Source of the DNA: Adiantum capillus-veneris
Lineage: Eukaryota > Streptophyta > Polypodiopsida > Polypodiales > Pteridaceae
Length of the DNA: 64,000 nt
Reading direction: 5' to 3'
Assembly: GCA_014529385.2 (NCBI GenBank)
Contig: CM043947.1
Span: 128,385,391 to 128,449,390, forward strand
Both the position numbers and the translations under genes were made by a program. Positions 1-10,899 of the stretch are shown here, one piece after another. Numbering within the stretch: position 1 is the stretch's first letter; each line of letters starts with the position of its first letter. A model generated the notes under the pieces. The model did no database searches. It was given only the letters and a program-made list of their open reading frames with translations, and was not told the origin of the DNA.

Positions 1-1219
1 ATTATTCCATAGGTGACCGAAGGCCTTGCAGTAGGTACATTGTGGGCATTCCATGGAGATGTGGTCCTTGGATTTACATCTTGAACACCAAGTCTCCATC
101 TTCCGGACCGGCTATCTTGTGTGGCTAATCTCTGCAATTTGCCTAGCCATTTCTTCAATTCTCTTGGTCCATGATCCTTTCTTTGATTTTTCCTTTGTCT
201 GATTATCGGAGCTGCTCTCGGAGCTGCTGGATATTTCACTGGAATTGGTTGCTTCAGTAGCCGAACTACTGCTATTGGTCCTTCACTTCTTGTGTCTCTT
301 TTCTTTCTTAGCATGCTGTTCAAGTTTTAATGCTCGCTGGACCAGGTCGGTGAATTTCTTTGTAAGGGCTGGTACTTCTTGTTCTCTCAACTTCTTGCTT
401 CTGAACCCATTTAGAAACCATGCCCTTAATCTCTTCTCAGACGGTGGTTCGTCTGGTCAGTTCTTTGATCTTTTCGACATAGCTGCGGACTGACAAATTC
501 CTCTGTTTGATCTGATCCAATTCACAGAGAATATCCTCATCCCCTCGATTGTCGGAATATTCCAACCTGAAGGCCTTAGGTAATTTATTATATGATCTCA
601 TTTGGCATGCAGGGTAATGGTAATACCATTTCCTTGCTACTTCTTTCAAGGTTTGTGGAAAGTATTCCCCCCAATCATCTTCGTCAATGTTTTTGAGTGC
701 AGCATACTGCTTAAAAGCTTGTATGTGAACATCAGGATCATCCTTTTTCCCTCCTTTGAACATGGGAAAGGAAATCTTCAGGAAAGCGATGTAATCATTT
801 CGGTTACTGCTGATCTCGCCAGTTCTCTTCTTGGCTTCAGACTGACGCTTGGGAACCTTCTTGCAATTGTCAGTGTCAGCATCCCAGTCAATCTCTGTCT
901 CTGTGTCAGTATCAGTATCCTCTCTGTTTTATCTTCTAGAAGTTCGGTGACTTCCCTTTCTGCCTTTGATATGCTCATCTTTCTGGCGAGACTGAGAACT
1001 TTTGGAACTCTTTGCCTTTCGTGCTTCCCGTTCTGTCCGTCTGCGTCGAGAATGACTGGAGTGCTCTGAGTCCTACGCCTCATCAGCCTGACTATGCTCC
1101 TCGTGAGCCTCATTGTCAGTCATTTTCTCTTCCTTGGGGTCAAACTCTCTTCCCGACTCCTCAGGAATGGGGTCCACATGATTGGTAGATTTCCGGCCAC
1201 CATTGGATTTTGGTGCCAT
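1..1219 (-). pseudogene. gag: Ty3/gypsy retrotransposon gag, decayed, runs off the left edge
   Basis: Gag would form the retrotransposon capsid and bind its RNA. The clearest part (763 to 437) is a Retrotrans_gag-type capsid segment with the pattern KWYYHYP and a downstream helix containing ILCELDQIKQ. Toward the window edge, the minus strand near 90-25 encodes two consecutive CCHC zinc knuckles, the first reading CSRCKSKDHISMEC. I place the start at 1219, where a minus-strand ATG opens a short acidic leader (MAPKSNGG...). Stops at 1073-1075 and 929-931 and frame changes between segments show it is not functional. A charged Arg/Ser-rich linker lies between leader and capsid. Protease and pol, if present, lie outside the window. 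Family assignment to gypsy is by the capsid pattern and the adjacent primer site and LTR. Confidence 0.75.
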
Positions 1220-1273
1220 TTGCTGAAAACTTCAACTAGGAGAAGAGTCTTTGAGTCAACGAGCTTCAACTCT

Positions 1274-1290
1274 AGCCACCGTGATCGCCA
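1274..1290 (-). other. Putative primer-binding site of the left gypsy element
   Basis: The minus strand reads TGGCGATCACGGTGG four bases after the LTR end. A TGG start complements the CCA end of a tRNA, and the position between LTR and gag is where a primer-binding site belongs. I cannot name the tRNA. Confidence 0.45.
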
Positions 1291-1294
1291 AAAT

Positions 1295-1800
1295 TGAATT
1301 GGAGTTGATCTCTTGAGATAGCTAGTTCCAGTGTTGAAGGATTTCAACTACTTAGAGTAGGAAGAGTTCAGACAGTAGACTAGACAGAAATCAGTGACTA
1401 GACTGAAATATGAATACTGAAATGAAAATCAGACTTAAAAACTGGAATAAAGTTCAGATTCACATTCAGAAGACTGTTGAGAAGTCAGTATCACTGGAAT
1501 ATATATATATCATGATTGAGATTACAGTGAATATGATTACAGAGAGAGAAAGTGTAGCCGATAATACTGCCACTGATGCTCAAGTGCAATTATAGCTCCA
1601 AGCGCTAATACAAGTGATAACAATTGCCCCCCCGATATTAAAGTAATGGGCCCTATTTATATGCTTCGGGTTTACCGTAGTAATTACTCTAGTAATTACT
1701 AAATGATTCACTGTCCATCTTCTAAGAACACGTTCCCACATGGTGACGCGCCAGCCGTCTACAATCCTCACAATACAACCTCTACAATAAAATTGGATCA
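1295..1800 (-). mobile_element. 5' LTR of the left gypsy element, outer end unresolved
   Basis: The segment next to the primer site begins with TG on the plus strand (CA at the LTR 3' end on the minus strand). It holds a minus-strand TATA box (TATAAATA, 1654-1661) followed by GGGCCC, as expected for a U3-R junction. This leaves roughly 360 bases of R-U5 before the primer site. The U3 start (a CA on the plus strand) is not evident and could be anywhere to about 2100, so the right coordinate is only nominal. Confidence 0.45.
1654..1661 (-). promoter_or_regulatory. TATA box in LTR
   Basis: TATAAATA on the minus strand, directly followed by GGGCCC, sits inside the LTR candidate and points toward gag. 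It is a good match to a plant LTR promoter; no start site can be fixed from sequence alone. Confidence 0.45.
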
Positions 1801-2285
1801 AACTTCTACCACATCATTCCCACCCCATCACAACCAACCCGTACCACCAAGGTGTGATGCCGAGGACGACATCACAAGCAGGAATGAGGCAATGTTAACC
1901 ACTTTACACACCAACGAGCCTTTGACCAACATTAAAAGACCAAGTAGTGGAATTACTTGCCAAATTCTCCCATGTAATTTTTTCACGCACATTATCCCCT
2001 TTTATTTTTCCCGAGTGTGGCTATTATTTTTGCCGACAATTGTAATAACTTTTCTCGTTTTTGGGAATATTGCCAATTGTACACCGGGCATGTTCACCAC
2101 ATTTCGAGACCAATATAGTGAGCTATGAGTGCCATTTAGTGTCCAAAATAGCCTAGGTCCATAGTATGGGTGCCTGGGAACATTTTGAGCTTGGTATGTA
2201 AGCCAAAATTCTAATTTGAAAGGTCATTATCTTGTGTTTTATGCAAAAAAAACGTTTTTCTCTTCTTCTCCTTCTCTACTTGTTG

Positions 2286-2353
<68 letters not shown>
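2286..2353. repeat. Compound microsatellite (TG)n(AG)n
   Basis: About 19 TG units run straight into about 14 AG units. Long open frames crossing it (Cys-Val then Arg-Glu runs) are products of the repeat, not genes. Confidence 0.95.
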
Positions 2354-2355
<2 letters not shown>

Positions 2356-2387
2356 ATGGAAGAGAGGTGGAGATCTTGGAGAAGAAG

Positions 2388-2471
2388 ATGAAGCTCGTGG
2401 CTTGCATCCTACGCACATCGCCCACGCTCGCGGGAAGCTCAAGAGTTGCGGTCTACATCGAGCAAGACGAG
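2388..2471 (+). other. Candidate first exon with splice donor
   Basis: An ATG at 2388 opens 28 codons (MKLVACILRTS...) that end at GAG followed by GTGAGT, a strong plant 5' splice site at 2472. The stretch is more GC-rich than its surroundings. I do not recognise the peptide and see no matching second exon, so this may be chance. Confidence 0.15.
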
Positions 2472-2479
2472 GTGAGTGA

Positions 2480-3430
2480 CACACCCCGTCTCCCTCTTGT
2501 TGCCTTCATAGAAATCCTATGGTATGGGTGTATGTGGGCCTCATATGCTCACGTAACCATAGACCAAGGCCCCATCGACATCCTCTTCTTGTTGCTTTGC
2601 TAGCCCACGTAAGGGAGTGAAGCAAAGAGTGGGAGTGGTAAGCGTATTTCCGGCATCCTTTCTACTTGCGTAATGGGGAGGGGAGGAGGGAAATCGGCTT
2701 AACAGATAGCATACATAACAACATGAATACACTAACTTTCTTCTCACATACTATTGAAGGATAGGCCAAAAATGAGCTAAACTACCACATTGAAACATGG
2801 CTAGCACCGTCTTTGAAATGCTTAATGTCACCAACACATATATACAATACCAAAATGCACCACCATCAGAACAATTTAGTGTTAAAAGAAAATAAAAAAT
2901 GTTAAACATTCTGAATTGGTAGTGACCTGTATCATGAAAACCAAGTTGGTTTATAACTGCTCAACAACAAAGTCAGGCCCTGCACAAGCATAAGTTGATC
3001 ACAAGAAAGCAGCCTTCACGAGTCATGTACAAATCTTTGATTAAAATTATAGATATGGTCGATAGGATATATAAGTTTTGGTCCTTACTCAATAATGAAC
3101 AATAGGGTAAGATATTTACAATCCAAGGTCCTTATTAATAATGGATAATAAGAGCTTCCTCACTCAACAATACCATCGACAATGGTAGAAACCATGGTAT
3201 TCATGCCACACTCATTGTAGCCCCTGCATATCTTGAAAACCCTTCTCACCCCAATGGGGTCCCCATGAGTTCTCTATAATCCAATAAGGATTCTTCTTTA
3301 GGCATATGTGTAGCCATAGAGTTGCAACTCTGTGTCAGACTCATAAAAGAGTGCATAATCCAAGGTAGCACTCACATAGCAAAATGTGTGCCTCATCGCA
3401 TCCAAGTCGTTAGGAATTTTTTGAGCCCAA
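2480..3430. other. Unassigned non-coding stretch
   Basis: No convincing frame on either strand. It contains only ordinary AT-rich sequence and two similar phrases about overdue short repeats near 3070-3170 (CTTA..AATAATG..AATA), too weak to call a repeat family. Confidence 0.5.
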
Positions 3431-3534
3431 ATGGGGCCAAATAAATTAACTTTTGATTAGGAATGGACCAATAGGAAGAGAGCTGGGTGCACATTTGACC
3501 ATAGGGTTCTTAGGCTTTGTCACCCTATCACTAC

Positions 3535-3645
3535 TCTTGTCCCCCACCTCCTTTCCCCAAACTTTTAGGCCCCCCCACCTCCTTTTCCCACCCCCACCTC
3601 CTTTTCCCCAACTTGTGGGCCCCCTCACCTCTCTTTTCAGCAACT
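3535..3645. repeat. C-rich pyrimidine imperfect tandem repeat
   Basis: Several imperfect copies of a CCCCCACCTCCTTTTCCCC-like unit, separated by phrases such as CCAACTTGTGGG. The overlapping open frames are Pro/Gly-rich products of this composition. Confidence 0.6.
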
Positions 3646-4071
3646 TACAATCTCATGGGTCAAAAAACCCTAAAAATGAAAATTTTTGATTTTTTGTGAA
3701 AAGTGTGTTTGCCCCCTCAAACTTCCCTCCAGTCTTTTCTAGCTATGGAAAAGTGATTTTGAAGCTATCTACTTGTCTTTCAATCTCTACATTGCCTCAG
3801 AAGAGCCTTCTCTTAATCTTGCCCTCCTCTTTCTCCCCTCTTTGAAGATCTCCATGGATGCACAACTGTAACCAAAAACCTACTTCTCCTCTTTCTCTTG
3901 TCTATTCTACTTCTCCTAAGCTCTCTATTATTGCCAAAAACCCTAGTTCTTCTTCCAAACTTTCCATTTCTGTAGAAAAATATGCACTTTCTCCTCAAAT
4001 CCTACTCTCTCAGTCCTCACCTACTCTAAAGTTATCATACAAGCTGCTTTTATCTCTTATTTCTTATAACC

Positions 4072-4272
4072 ATGACCTCCATTAGTACTACAAGAAGGCC
4101 TAGAGAGAAGGTAGAAGAGATTTTGCTGCATAACATAAAACATGAGCATGGAAGTTGGGCACCAACGAGATTTGGGGTTGATCTTGGGTTTACATGCAAC
4201 CATGCTCAAAGGGACCACATTGTGTGCGACAACCTAGAAATCTGCTACACCATTGGAAGGGGTGACTACTAG
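4072..4272 (+). other. Short unrecognised open frame
   Basis: A 66-codon plus-strand frame beginning MTSISTTRRPREKVEEI has fairly balanced composition and includes a CNHAQRDH segment. It follows about 250 bases of pyrimidine-rich sequence resembling a 5' leader, and a GTAAGTATG donor-like site lies at about 4380. I know no family that matches. It could be a first exon of a small gene or a chance frame in repeat DNA. Confidence 0.15.
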
Positions 4273-4289
4273 GATTCAAGCAAAGTAAG

Positions 4290-4700
4290 AAGGAAGGATT
4301 AGTTTCCATAGTGCAACATGTGTACACGCTAGGAGACCTTCTCATTCAAGGCCGTCGGCCTAGGTTTTCTTCAAACTGTAAGTATGATTTGAGCAGGGTT
4401 TAGCAATAAGCTATCATTATTTTCTATTGCATTAATGGTACCTATTTCCTTGTGGTTTTTGATTCTCAAATATCTTTCCCTCTAACTATGTAGAAGAGCA
4501 AACACTCCAAATCCTCTGATTGGAGTTTTCAATGCACTACACACATCCATTGGTGAGGTAATGTTTTCTTTTAAAAAGCCAGCTGAGCTTGCAGAGAACA
4601 ATACCTTTTACTACTCACACTCATATCTTGTACCTAAAAAGGTAGGTTTGTTTGGCAAGCTCTTCGTAGGTAGAATTTCTTCCACCTTTAGCTAGCAATT
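4290..4700. other. Unassigned non-coding stretch
   Basis: No coding signal beyond short chance frames; no repeat recognised. Confidence 0.4.
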
Positions 4701-4709
4701 CATGGCACT

Positions 4710-4958
4710 CTAGAGAACAAGTTCTCTCTTCATGAGTGGAGGAAGCAAGTTGTTGCTGCGTAGTTGAGCTTCCACGGCTACTCGCAAATGAGGATTTCTT
4801 TGTGCTTCGCGTATCTTATGAGAAAAATAGAAGATTGCTGGCATGCCTTCATTGCTCGCTTCATCTTGTAGTAAATCTAGCTTTTGCCAGGCATTCAAAT
4901 CGATCTCTTGATTTTCAACCATATCTTGAGAATCAAGAAGCGTCGTAATGTACTGCAC
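4710..4958 (-). pseudogene. Open frame inside an LTR-element remnant
   Basis: A minus-strand frame of 82 codons (MQYITTLLDSQDMVENQEID... ending KRELVL) lies downstream of a minus-strand primer-binding site and LTR at 5244-5532. Its position is that of a gag start, and its composition (acidic, Leu/Gln-rich, no low complexity) is protein-like. I cannot match it to a known gag domain. The element's remaining body to the left is missing or unrecognisable. Confidence 0.3.
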
Positions 4959-5243
4959 TCGCGCGGTTCTAATTTCACCTATACGTTAGAGTAGAAGAGC
5001 GGGGCATACCAATGCTATCTTTGAGAGGACTAGCTTGTGGAGAATTTCCACATGCTCAATAATGGTAAAGCCATAAGCTCCCTCCTAAGAGGTGTATTAT
5101 TAAGACAAGGGCTCCTTCTCTCCCTAGTGCAACAGAAAATAGATAATAGCTCCCATTCTCTTCTTACACTAAATTCTAGGCAAACTTCACCTTCATAGAG
5201 TACCTTAGACCGTTTCTTCTTGAATAAGATGGAAAACCCTTCA

Positions 5244-5255
5244 GCTCTGATACCA
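5244..5255 (-). other. Primer-binding site, initiator-Met tRNA type
   Basis: The minus strand reads TGGTATCAGAGC, the standard complement of the plant initiator methionine tRNA 3' end. It sits one base inside the LTR end at 5257, so it fixes the element's orientation as minus strand. Confidence 0.85.
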
Positions 5256-5256
5256 A

Positions 5257-5532
5257 TGTTACGAGAATGTAAGCTCCTCTCCAAACCGCCGACACCAAAA
5301 ATGGGATGGGACCATTGACAGGTCTCTAGGCCTACTAAAGTCAAAGTCCTTAAACAAGAAAAATTCCAGAGAATTCACCCTTACCATTGACAATGATTTA
5401 GGTTTATAGCCCTAGAAAGAGACCTAGTCCTGCCTCGTAGTGGAAATGGGACCACTCAAATTTTTTATTTTGGCCCTATAACTTCATCATTCGGTTTATG
5501 GTTTCCTTAGCGAATGCTTTTTCCCCCTAACA
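5257..5532 (-). mobile_element. 276-bp LTR of a minus-strand retrotransposon
   Basis: The plus strand starts TGTTACGAG next to the primer-binding site and ends CCCCCTAACA, so the minus strand runs TGTTAGGGGG to CTCGTAACA. The five-base inverted ends TGTTA/TAACA are typical LTR termini. A partner LTR to the left is not visible, so this is the 5' end of a truncated element. Copia is likely from the initiator-Met site, but gypsy elements use it too. Confidence 0.7.
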
Positions 5533-5539
5533 TATGTGA

Positions 5540-6270
5540 GGGCACAGCCATTGGTGGATTCCTCTTCCAAGTGAAGAAGTTTCTAAACGTTTTAGTGCGC
5601 GGGAATGGATAGTTACCTGACTAATCAGGTCCACCTGTCCATGATTGACAACCTTAGTCAATCCCCACTTACCACCCCACACTCACACATGATTCTTTTG
5701 TTTTGTAATTACTACTACATTCTTGTCACAATTAAAATAATAATTTCTTATATCCTTCATAACCGAATTCCATTAAAACATCCCTTGAAAATAGTATTGA
5801 AACATTCTTTTAGAGCACAAACATCTTTAAACTTAAGATAGGGTATTGTCAATCAAAATATTGTCCATAATAACCATGACCAGTACTCTTCTTGTCTCAA
5901 GACCACCTAAGGGTGAAAAAACGGCACCCATTCCTTACTCACAATCCGGAGTGGATAAACCCCCACCCAAGGTTTTGGGCTCCCTTGGGATAAAAAAATA
6001 GTATCCTAACTTAAGTAGAAACATCAAGACATGACACGGAGTAGAAACTCAACGTTCATGGGGGTAACCGACTTATCCCTGGCTGGAAAGCCATCATTAT
6101 CCATCAAAATATACCAAGGAGTCGGAGGTGTCTTGAGACAAGCTGTCTTAAGGATGATCAATCATATCTTTCGTAATTCAACCAATTTTAACCCAAACAA
6201 GTCTTTCCTACATTATAAACAATGCACGTTGGAAGTTACCCTATCAATTATTCATTTTCTTATTCTTACT
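5540..6270. other. Unassigned stretch between elements
   Basis: AT-rich sequence with no convincing frame. It could be the continuation of the gypsy relic that starts at 6510, but I see no domain. Confidence 0.4.
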
Positions 6271-6349
6271 CACTCCTTACGTATTCAATGCTAACTTATA
6301 AAAGAACTTAAACCATTTAAAGACTTGATTGAATAATGAGAAACCCACC

Positions 6350-6510
6350 TGGGACTGTTTGGCCATCTGCTGCTGCGCTAGTGCCTGATGACTCTCCCAC
6401 GTAGGCCTACTACTAGGCCCAGCTTCATCGTCGTGCGATACTCTAGTTCTTTCTAGAGCTTTGCCCTCATCATCAGATGTAGGATCGGCTCGGGTCCTCT
6501 TAGGTGCCAT
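6350..6510 (-). pseudogene. gag: Gag N-terminus of a gypsy-like element, with exon-like end
   Basis: A minus-strand ATG at 6510 opens a charged, Ser/Pro/Gln-rich leader (MAPKRTRADPTSDDEG... to MAKQSQ). This style of N-terminus is common in Athila/Tat-like gypsy gag. At about 6350 the minus strand reads CCCAG then GTGGGT, a splice-donor-like junction after which the frame turns hydrophobic and ends. Either the element used an intron here or an unrelated piece joins. A long tandem-repeat leader and an LTR-like TATA segment lie upstream (8.9 to 7.0 kb), fitting a gypsy 5' region. Confidence 0.4.
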
Positions 6511-7039
6511 AACTTCTTATCCTTATAAAAAGGACGTTTAATCATTAGGTAAATAATCCAAAAGCTAGACTTAACCGGCTTTGTATCCAATTTTATCAAA
6601 TCTACGTTAAATTTATAGTCTTAATTGGTAAATTCTGGACATAGTAATTTTTTATTTGTCTATATAGGCATGATAACTTTTTCCACAGCTTCCCTAAGGG
6701 TTTTTAAAGCTATCATAATTTACTTATAATTTTATATATCTTTTTTCTTATTTTTCCATCGAATTTTAAGCTTGGAATCTGCTTATTTTTAGCTTAATAT
6801 TTATTCTATTTGTTTTCTCTCAAAGATTTCATTTCCTCAACTTTATATCATAGGTTTACACTTACTATAGTTTTTGTAAAAACTGTTGACCGCAAAGTCT
6901 ATTTATTTTAATTAATCTTTGGCCAAAAATAGGACTTGTAGTCAATTATAAATTTCTAAACTTAGTAATGAAATATGGTATGATTACCACAAGTAGATAA
7001 GGATATTTTTGACCTTTGGTAATTATCTTATTATTTTCC

Positions 7040-8460
7040 AACTTAACTATATAATTTCCAACTTTAATTTTCAGCTGAAATTAGTATAATTTGACTTAGA
7101 TAAATATCTATACTGATTTTCTAACATTGACATAATTATCACGAGCTCTTTGTCATGTAATATAGCTCTCATAAATAGCATGTAATCATATAACATGATT
7201 TACTAGTTTCCCCCTTTAATTTCTAGCTAGAATTAGTAACGTCTGACTAAACTAAATATCTATTCCAAGTTTCTACCCTTGATATAATTTTCATGGCCTT
7301 TTCATATTGTAATCTAGCTCTGATAAATAGCATGTTCTCATATAACATGATTTACTAATTTTTCTCTTTAGTTTTCAGCTAGAATTAGTATAATTTGACT
7401 TAGATAAATATCTATACTAAGTTTTTAATCTTTAAATAATTATCATGGTCTTTTTATCATGTATTCTAACTCTAATAAAGAGTATGTAATCATATCACAC
7501 GATTTACTCATTTTCCCCTTTACTTTACCCTAAAAAATAGTGTTTTTCTACTAAGATAATTAGCTAAACTAATTATCTATGGTTAAGATAATTATCAAAG
7601 GGTTATTAAGATGTGATTTTCCTCTGATAATTATCTCAAAGGTTTTTAGATTAGCTTACTATTTTCTCTCATTAATTTTTCATTTAAAACAGTGTTTTCC
7701 TACTGAGATAATTAGTTAAGCTAAATATCTGAAATTAAGATAATTATCAAGGGTTTTCTAAGATGCATTTTTCCCCTCATAATTATCTCAAAGTATTTTG
7801 GTTCAGTTTGTTATTTTTCCCTATTTATTTTTCCCTTAAAATAGTGTAATTTTGCTGAGATAATTAGTTAAACTAGTTATTTGAGGTTAACATAACTATT
7901 ACGAGTTTCATGGGATGTGTTTTTCCTCTGATAATTATCTCAAAGCATCTTAGACCAATTTGCTATTTTCCCCCTTTTAATTTTCCCTTAAAAGGTGTAA
8001 ATATGATGAAATAATTAGTTAAAATAAGTATCTGCGGGGTTAACATAATTATCGTGGGTTTCCAAAGAGGTAATTTACCTCTGATAATTATCTCAAAGCA
8101 TTTTGAATCAATTTGCTATTTTTCTTGTTTTAATTTTTCATAAAAACAATATAATTATGCTATGATAATTAGTTAAACTAGTTATCTGAGGTTAATATAA
8201 CTATCACGGGTTTTATAAGATGTAATTTACCTTTGATAATTATCTCAAATCATTTTGGATCAATTTGCTATTTTCCCCCTTTTAATTTTCCCTAAAAACA
8301 GTGTAGTTCTGCTAGGATAATTAGGTAAACTAATTATCTGAGATTAAAATAATTATCACGGGTTCCCTAATATGTGATTACCTCTGATAAATATCTCAAA
8401 AAAAATTGGATTAGTTTGACCATTTTCTCCTTTACTTTTCTCTTAAAAATAGTGTAATTC
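7040..8460. repeat. 152-bp AT-rich tandem array, about nine copies
   Basis: The phrase GATAATTATCTCAAA recurs at about 7625, 7779, 7930, 8083, 8235 and 8386, a spacing of 151-154 bases. The phrase GATTTACT..TTTCCCC recurs at about 7197, 7349 and 7501 with the same 152-base spacing. The whole stretch is therefore one diverging array rather than two. It lies between an LTR-like segment and a gag start on the minus strand, so it probably is an element leader array. Confidence 0.85.
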
Positions 8461-8779
8461 TGCTTAATTAATTATGAAAATTAATCAAAAAATTACTCAA
8501 AAATTACAAGATAATTTTTATAGAATAATGACAGTCTAACACAACTTTGATAATTATCTCATCTTAATCTACACTTAATTAGTATAATTATCATTAATTT
8601 ATGGTTAAAATGAGTAATTCAGTCCTAATATAATATAATAATTAATTAGCTTAGTATCCCTAAGCTTAATCACAATAACAACACAGAATTTTGAATTAAG
8701 AGAGGATTTTTGAGTATACATAGGTTTAATCTTCAGTTAATTTAAGAAAATAGGTTAACCTAGCTTTGCTAATTAAGAA

Positions 8780-9300
8780 GGATTAAGCTAATTACCGTTT
8801 AATTAACCAACTAGAGCTTGATCTCTAGTGATTTCTGCGTAGCGGTCTCTCTAGATGAGAGAGAGTGTGCCAAGGCTCCGATTCTAAATTTTTATGAAGG
8901 AAAGGGGGTCTTTTTATAGTTTTTCTGGGCCCTGGGCTATTCCTAGTAGGTTTTGACATCTCAAGCAAGTCCCCAGCTTCAAGGTAGCGCCACCTGCTGC
9001 TATTCCTGTCTCTGGCAGGTTCCCCACAGCTCCACACTGCCCCCTCGGCTTCCAGTATCGATTTTGGTTGATTTTACTGATTTTTAATGATGAAAATTGG
9101 AATATCAATTAATTTTAGATCCTTAGGATAAGAAAGTCATTGTTGATAATAATTACTAAAACCATCCAATTTTTATTAACTAATTGAATTCCTAGTGTAA
9201 CCTTTTAGGGCCCGTAACTTTTCCAGATTTTATCGGATTCTGATTCTGAAAATTACTAACCATAGTAAAGCTCTGGTTATGAACTTAAAAATACCAATAT
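8780..9300 (-). mobile_element. LTR-like segment with TATA box
   Basis: The minus strand has CTATAAAAAGACCCCC (TATA at 8911-8918), followed 30-60 bases later by a CT-rich start-like region and a leader leading into the 152-bp array. GC content is locally raised, as in U3. I could not find clean TG..CA ends or a standard primer site, so this is an inference from position. Confidence 0.3.
8911..8918 (-). promoter_or_regulatory. TATA box
   Basis: TATAAAAA on the minus strand in the LTR-like segment, pointing toward the 152-bp array and the gag start at 6510. Confidence 0.4.
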
Positions 9301-10470
9301 CAGCCATGATTGAATCACTCAACAGTGGTTTTCAAGTTAATTTTACAAGCTTTATACAATTTTTAAGGTTTCAGAAACTGGAAACCTTACAGAGAATGGC
9401 ACTTTTACATTTACTTAGATGGCATGTTATGTAGCAATTGTTGCAAGCTTGACATAACCATTGAACAATAACAAAACTTGAAAAGAATCAAACACGACAT
9501 AGCACTGAGGGCCGGCCTCATACTTAAAGTGCTTTTGTATTCTTGGTGCTCAAAGCTAGTCACTACTTGAGAATAATACAACATAGGATCTTTGTTACAT
9601 AGAATCTCCATAGCCATAGCATCATAGGAGCTTAGGAAGACTTAAGCTCCTCCATTTTCCTCATCTCAAGCCCTCAATTACCATGTAGGTAGAGAGAACT
9701 AGTAGAGAAAAGGACTAGAGTGTATGTAATTGAGAGAGAAGCTTGTATGCATAAGCTTCACACACTAAGTCAATTAACTAGCTACCAAGGGAGGCAACAT
9801 AAGCAAGATGAGTATATGAGAAACTGAGTAGATGAGAGAGTAGAGGAGCATGAGAGCTTTCACCAGCACTTCTCCATGCATAAACTTGACAAGGCAAGTA
9901 AGAGATATGCTCCACTCAAGCTAACATTTTTTCATGAAGCAAATTAGCTTGTGAAAAGCAGTTTTTTGCTATTTTTAGTAGCTAGAGAGAGATAAAGAGT
10001 TGGCTAGCTTGTGGAGCAAGAAAAAAAGGTGCATTTCCTTTTCTCCTCCCTTTTTGCACTGGCCAACCCTGTTTGGACGTGTGCATGCCTTGGTTCCCAC
10101 CTGCAGCTCCTCAGCCCAACTCTCAGCCTTCCCGTAAGCGCTATTTTTGCCCTCCCGGGAGTCCGTTTGACCTCCTGTAAAGCATGTTAAAATCCTATGG
10201 CTAAATACTTTGCACTTTGGGAGTAGCATTCGCTTGTAGATACTTCACATTGCCACAATGCACTCCATGCACATCTTGTTTTAATATTTTTACACATTCT
10301 CTCTCTAGAATTCTAGTGAGAGAGTGGTCATTTTGCACTTGTAAAGGTTTATTCTTTTGACTAACATAAACTAGACTCAAAATAAACCTTTTGGCAATTC
10401 ATTTCATTTAGCCTATGCTTACCTATGCTTTTCTCTAGATAGCTACTTTTTACAGAGAGAAAACCTTCTT
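9300..10470. other. Unassigned stretch, possibly LTR or flank
   Basis: No convincing coding frame. It directly abuts the broken protease of the next element at 10473, so part of it may be the sequence that interrupted that element. Confidence 0.4.
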
Positions 10471-10472
10471 TC

Positions 10473-10880
10473 CTAGCATCGTTTGGTAATGATGCTTACA
10501 CCAGCTCCACCATCAAGTACAGCTAAAATGGTATTGCCCTTGCAGATAACCGGTAGGACTATATTAGAATCACCACCCTCAAAGTAATCACCAAGCATGT
10601 TTACACAAAGTCTAAACAGAGACTTAGGATCGGCCTCATCTACAACATCTTTTTTCAATAATTCTTTGGGAGATCGTTTGTTCAGCGTCTCTAGTGGGGG
10701 TGTGAGATCTAGAGGAGCTTCTTGCAGACTGTCTAGATTGACAGCAAGCTCATCATTTAAAAGAGATCTCAGGGTTTCTGCCAATTCTGGGTCCCCTTTA
10801 AGCTTAACCAACATAGTAATGGTGATAGGCATACTGAAGAAACTAATGAGATTCTGGGCATTTAATTGAGCACCTATCAC
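10473..10880 (-). pseudogene. Gypsy aspartic protease segment, truncated
   Basis: Retropepsin would cut the Gag-Pol polyprotein. The last third of this 135-codon frame reads NIVLPVICKGNTILAVLDGG then AGVSIITK. DGGAG stands in the position of the usual D-S/T-G-A catalytic loop, so the catalytic Asp is kept while the next residue is Gly. The frame stops right after ITKRC, where the element is broken. The upstream part (ETLNKRSPKELLKKD and SLFRLCVNMLGDYFEGGDS) is the usual spacer before gypsy protease. A small stop-containing joint links it to the gag tail at 11040-11354. Confidence 0.75.
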
Positions 10881-10899
10881 ACTTCATCCTTCGGATGGG

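Noticed and set aside
2216-2603. Open frames of 80-120 codons over the TG/AG microsatellite, on both strands
   Set aside because: They consist of Cys-Val, Arg-Glu or His-Thr runs produced by the repeat; the only possibly real part is the short exon-like end, listed separately.
3446-3699. Pro/Ser or Gly/Lys-rich frames over the C-rich tract
   Set aside because: They exist in three frames at once because the composition lacks stop codons; no domain or start context.
7040-8460. CRISPR-like regular repeats
   Set aside because: The 152-bp units are diverged throughout with no constant-repeat/variable-spacer pattern, and the DNA is eukaryotic.
9411-10229. Minus-strand frames of 68 and 84 codons
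   Set aside because: No domain, no continuation, no splice context; they lie in sequence that breaks the gypsy protease.
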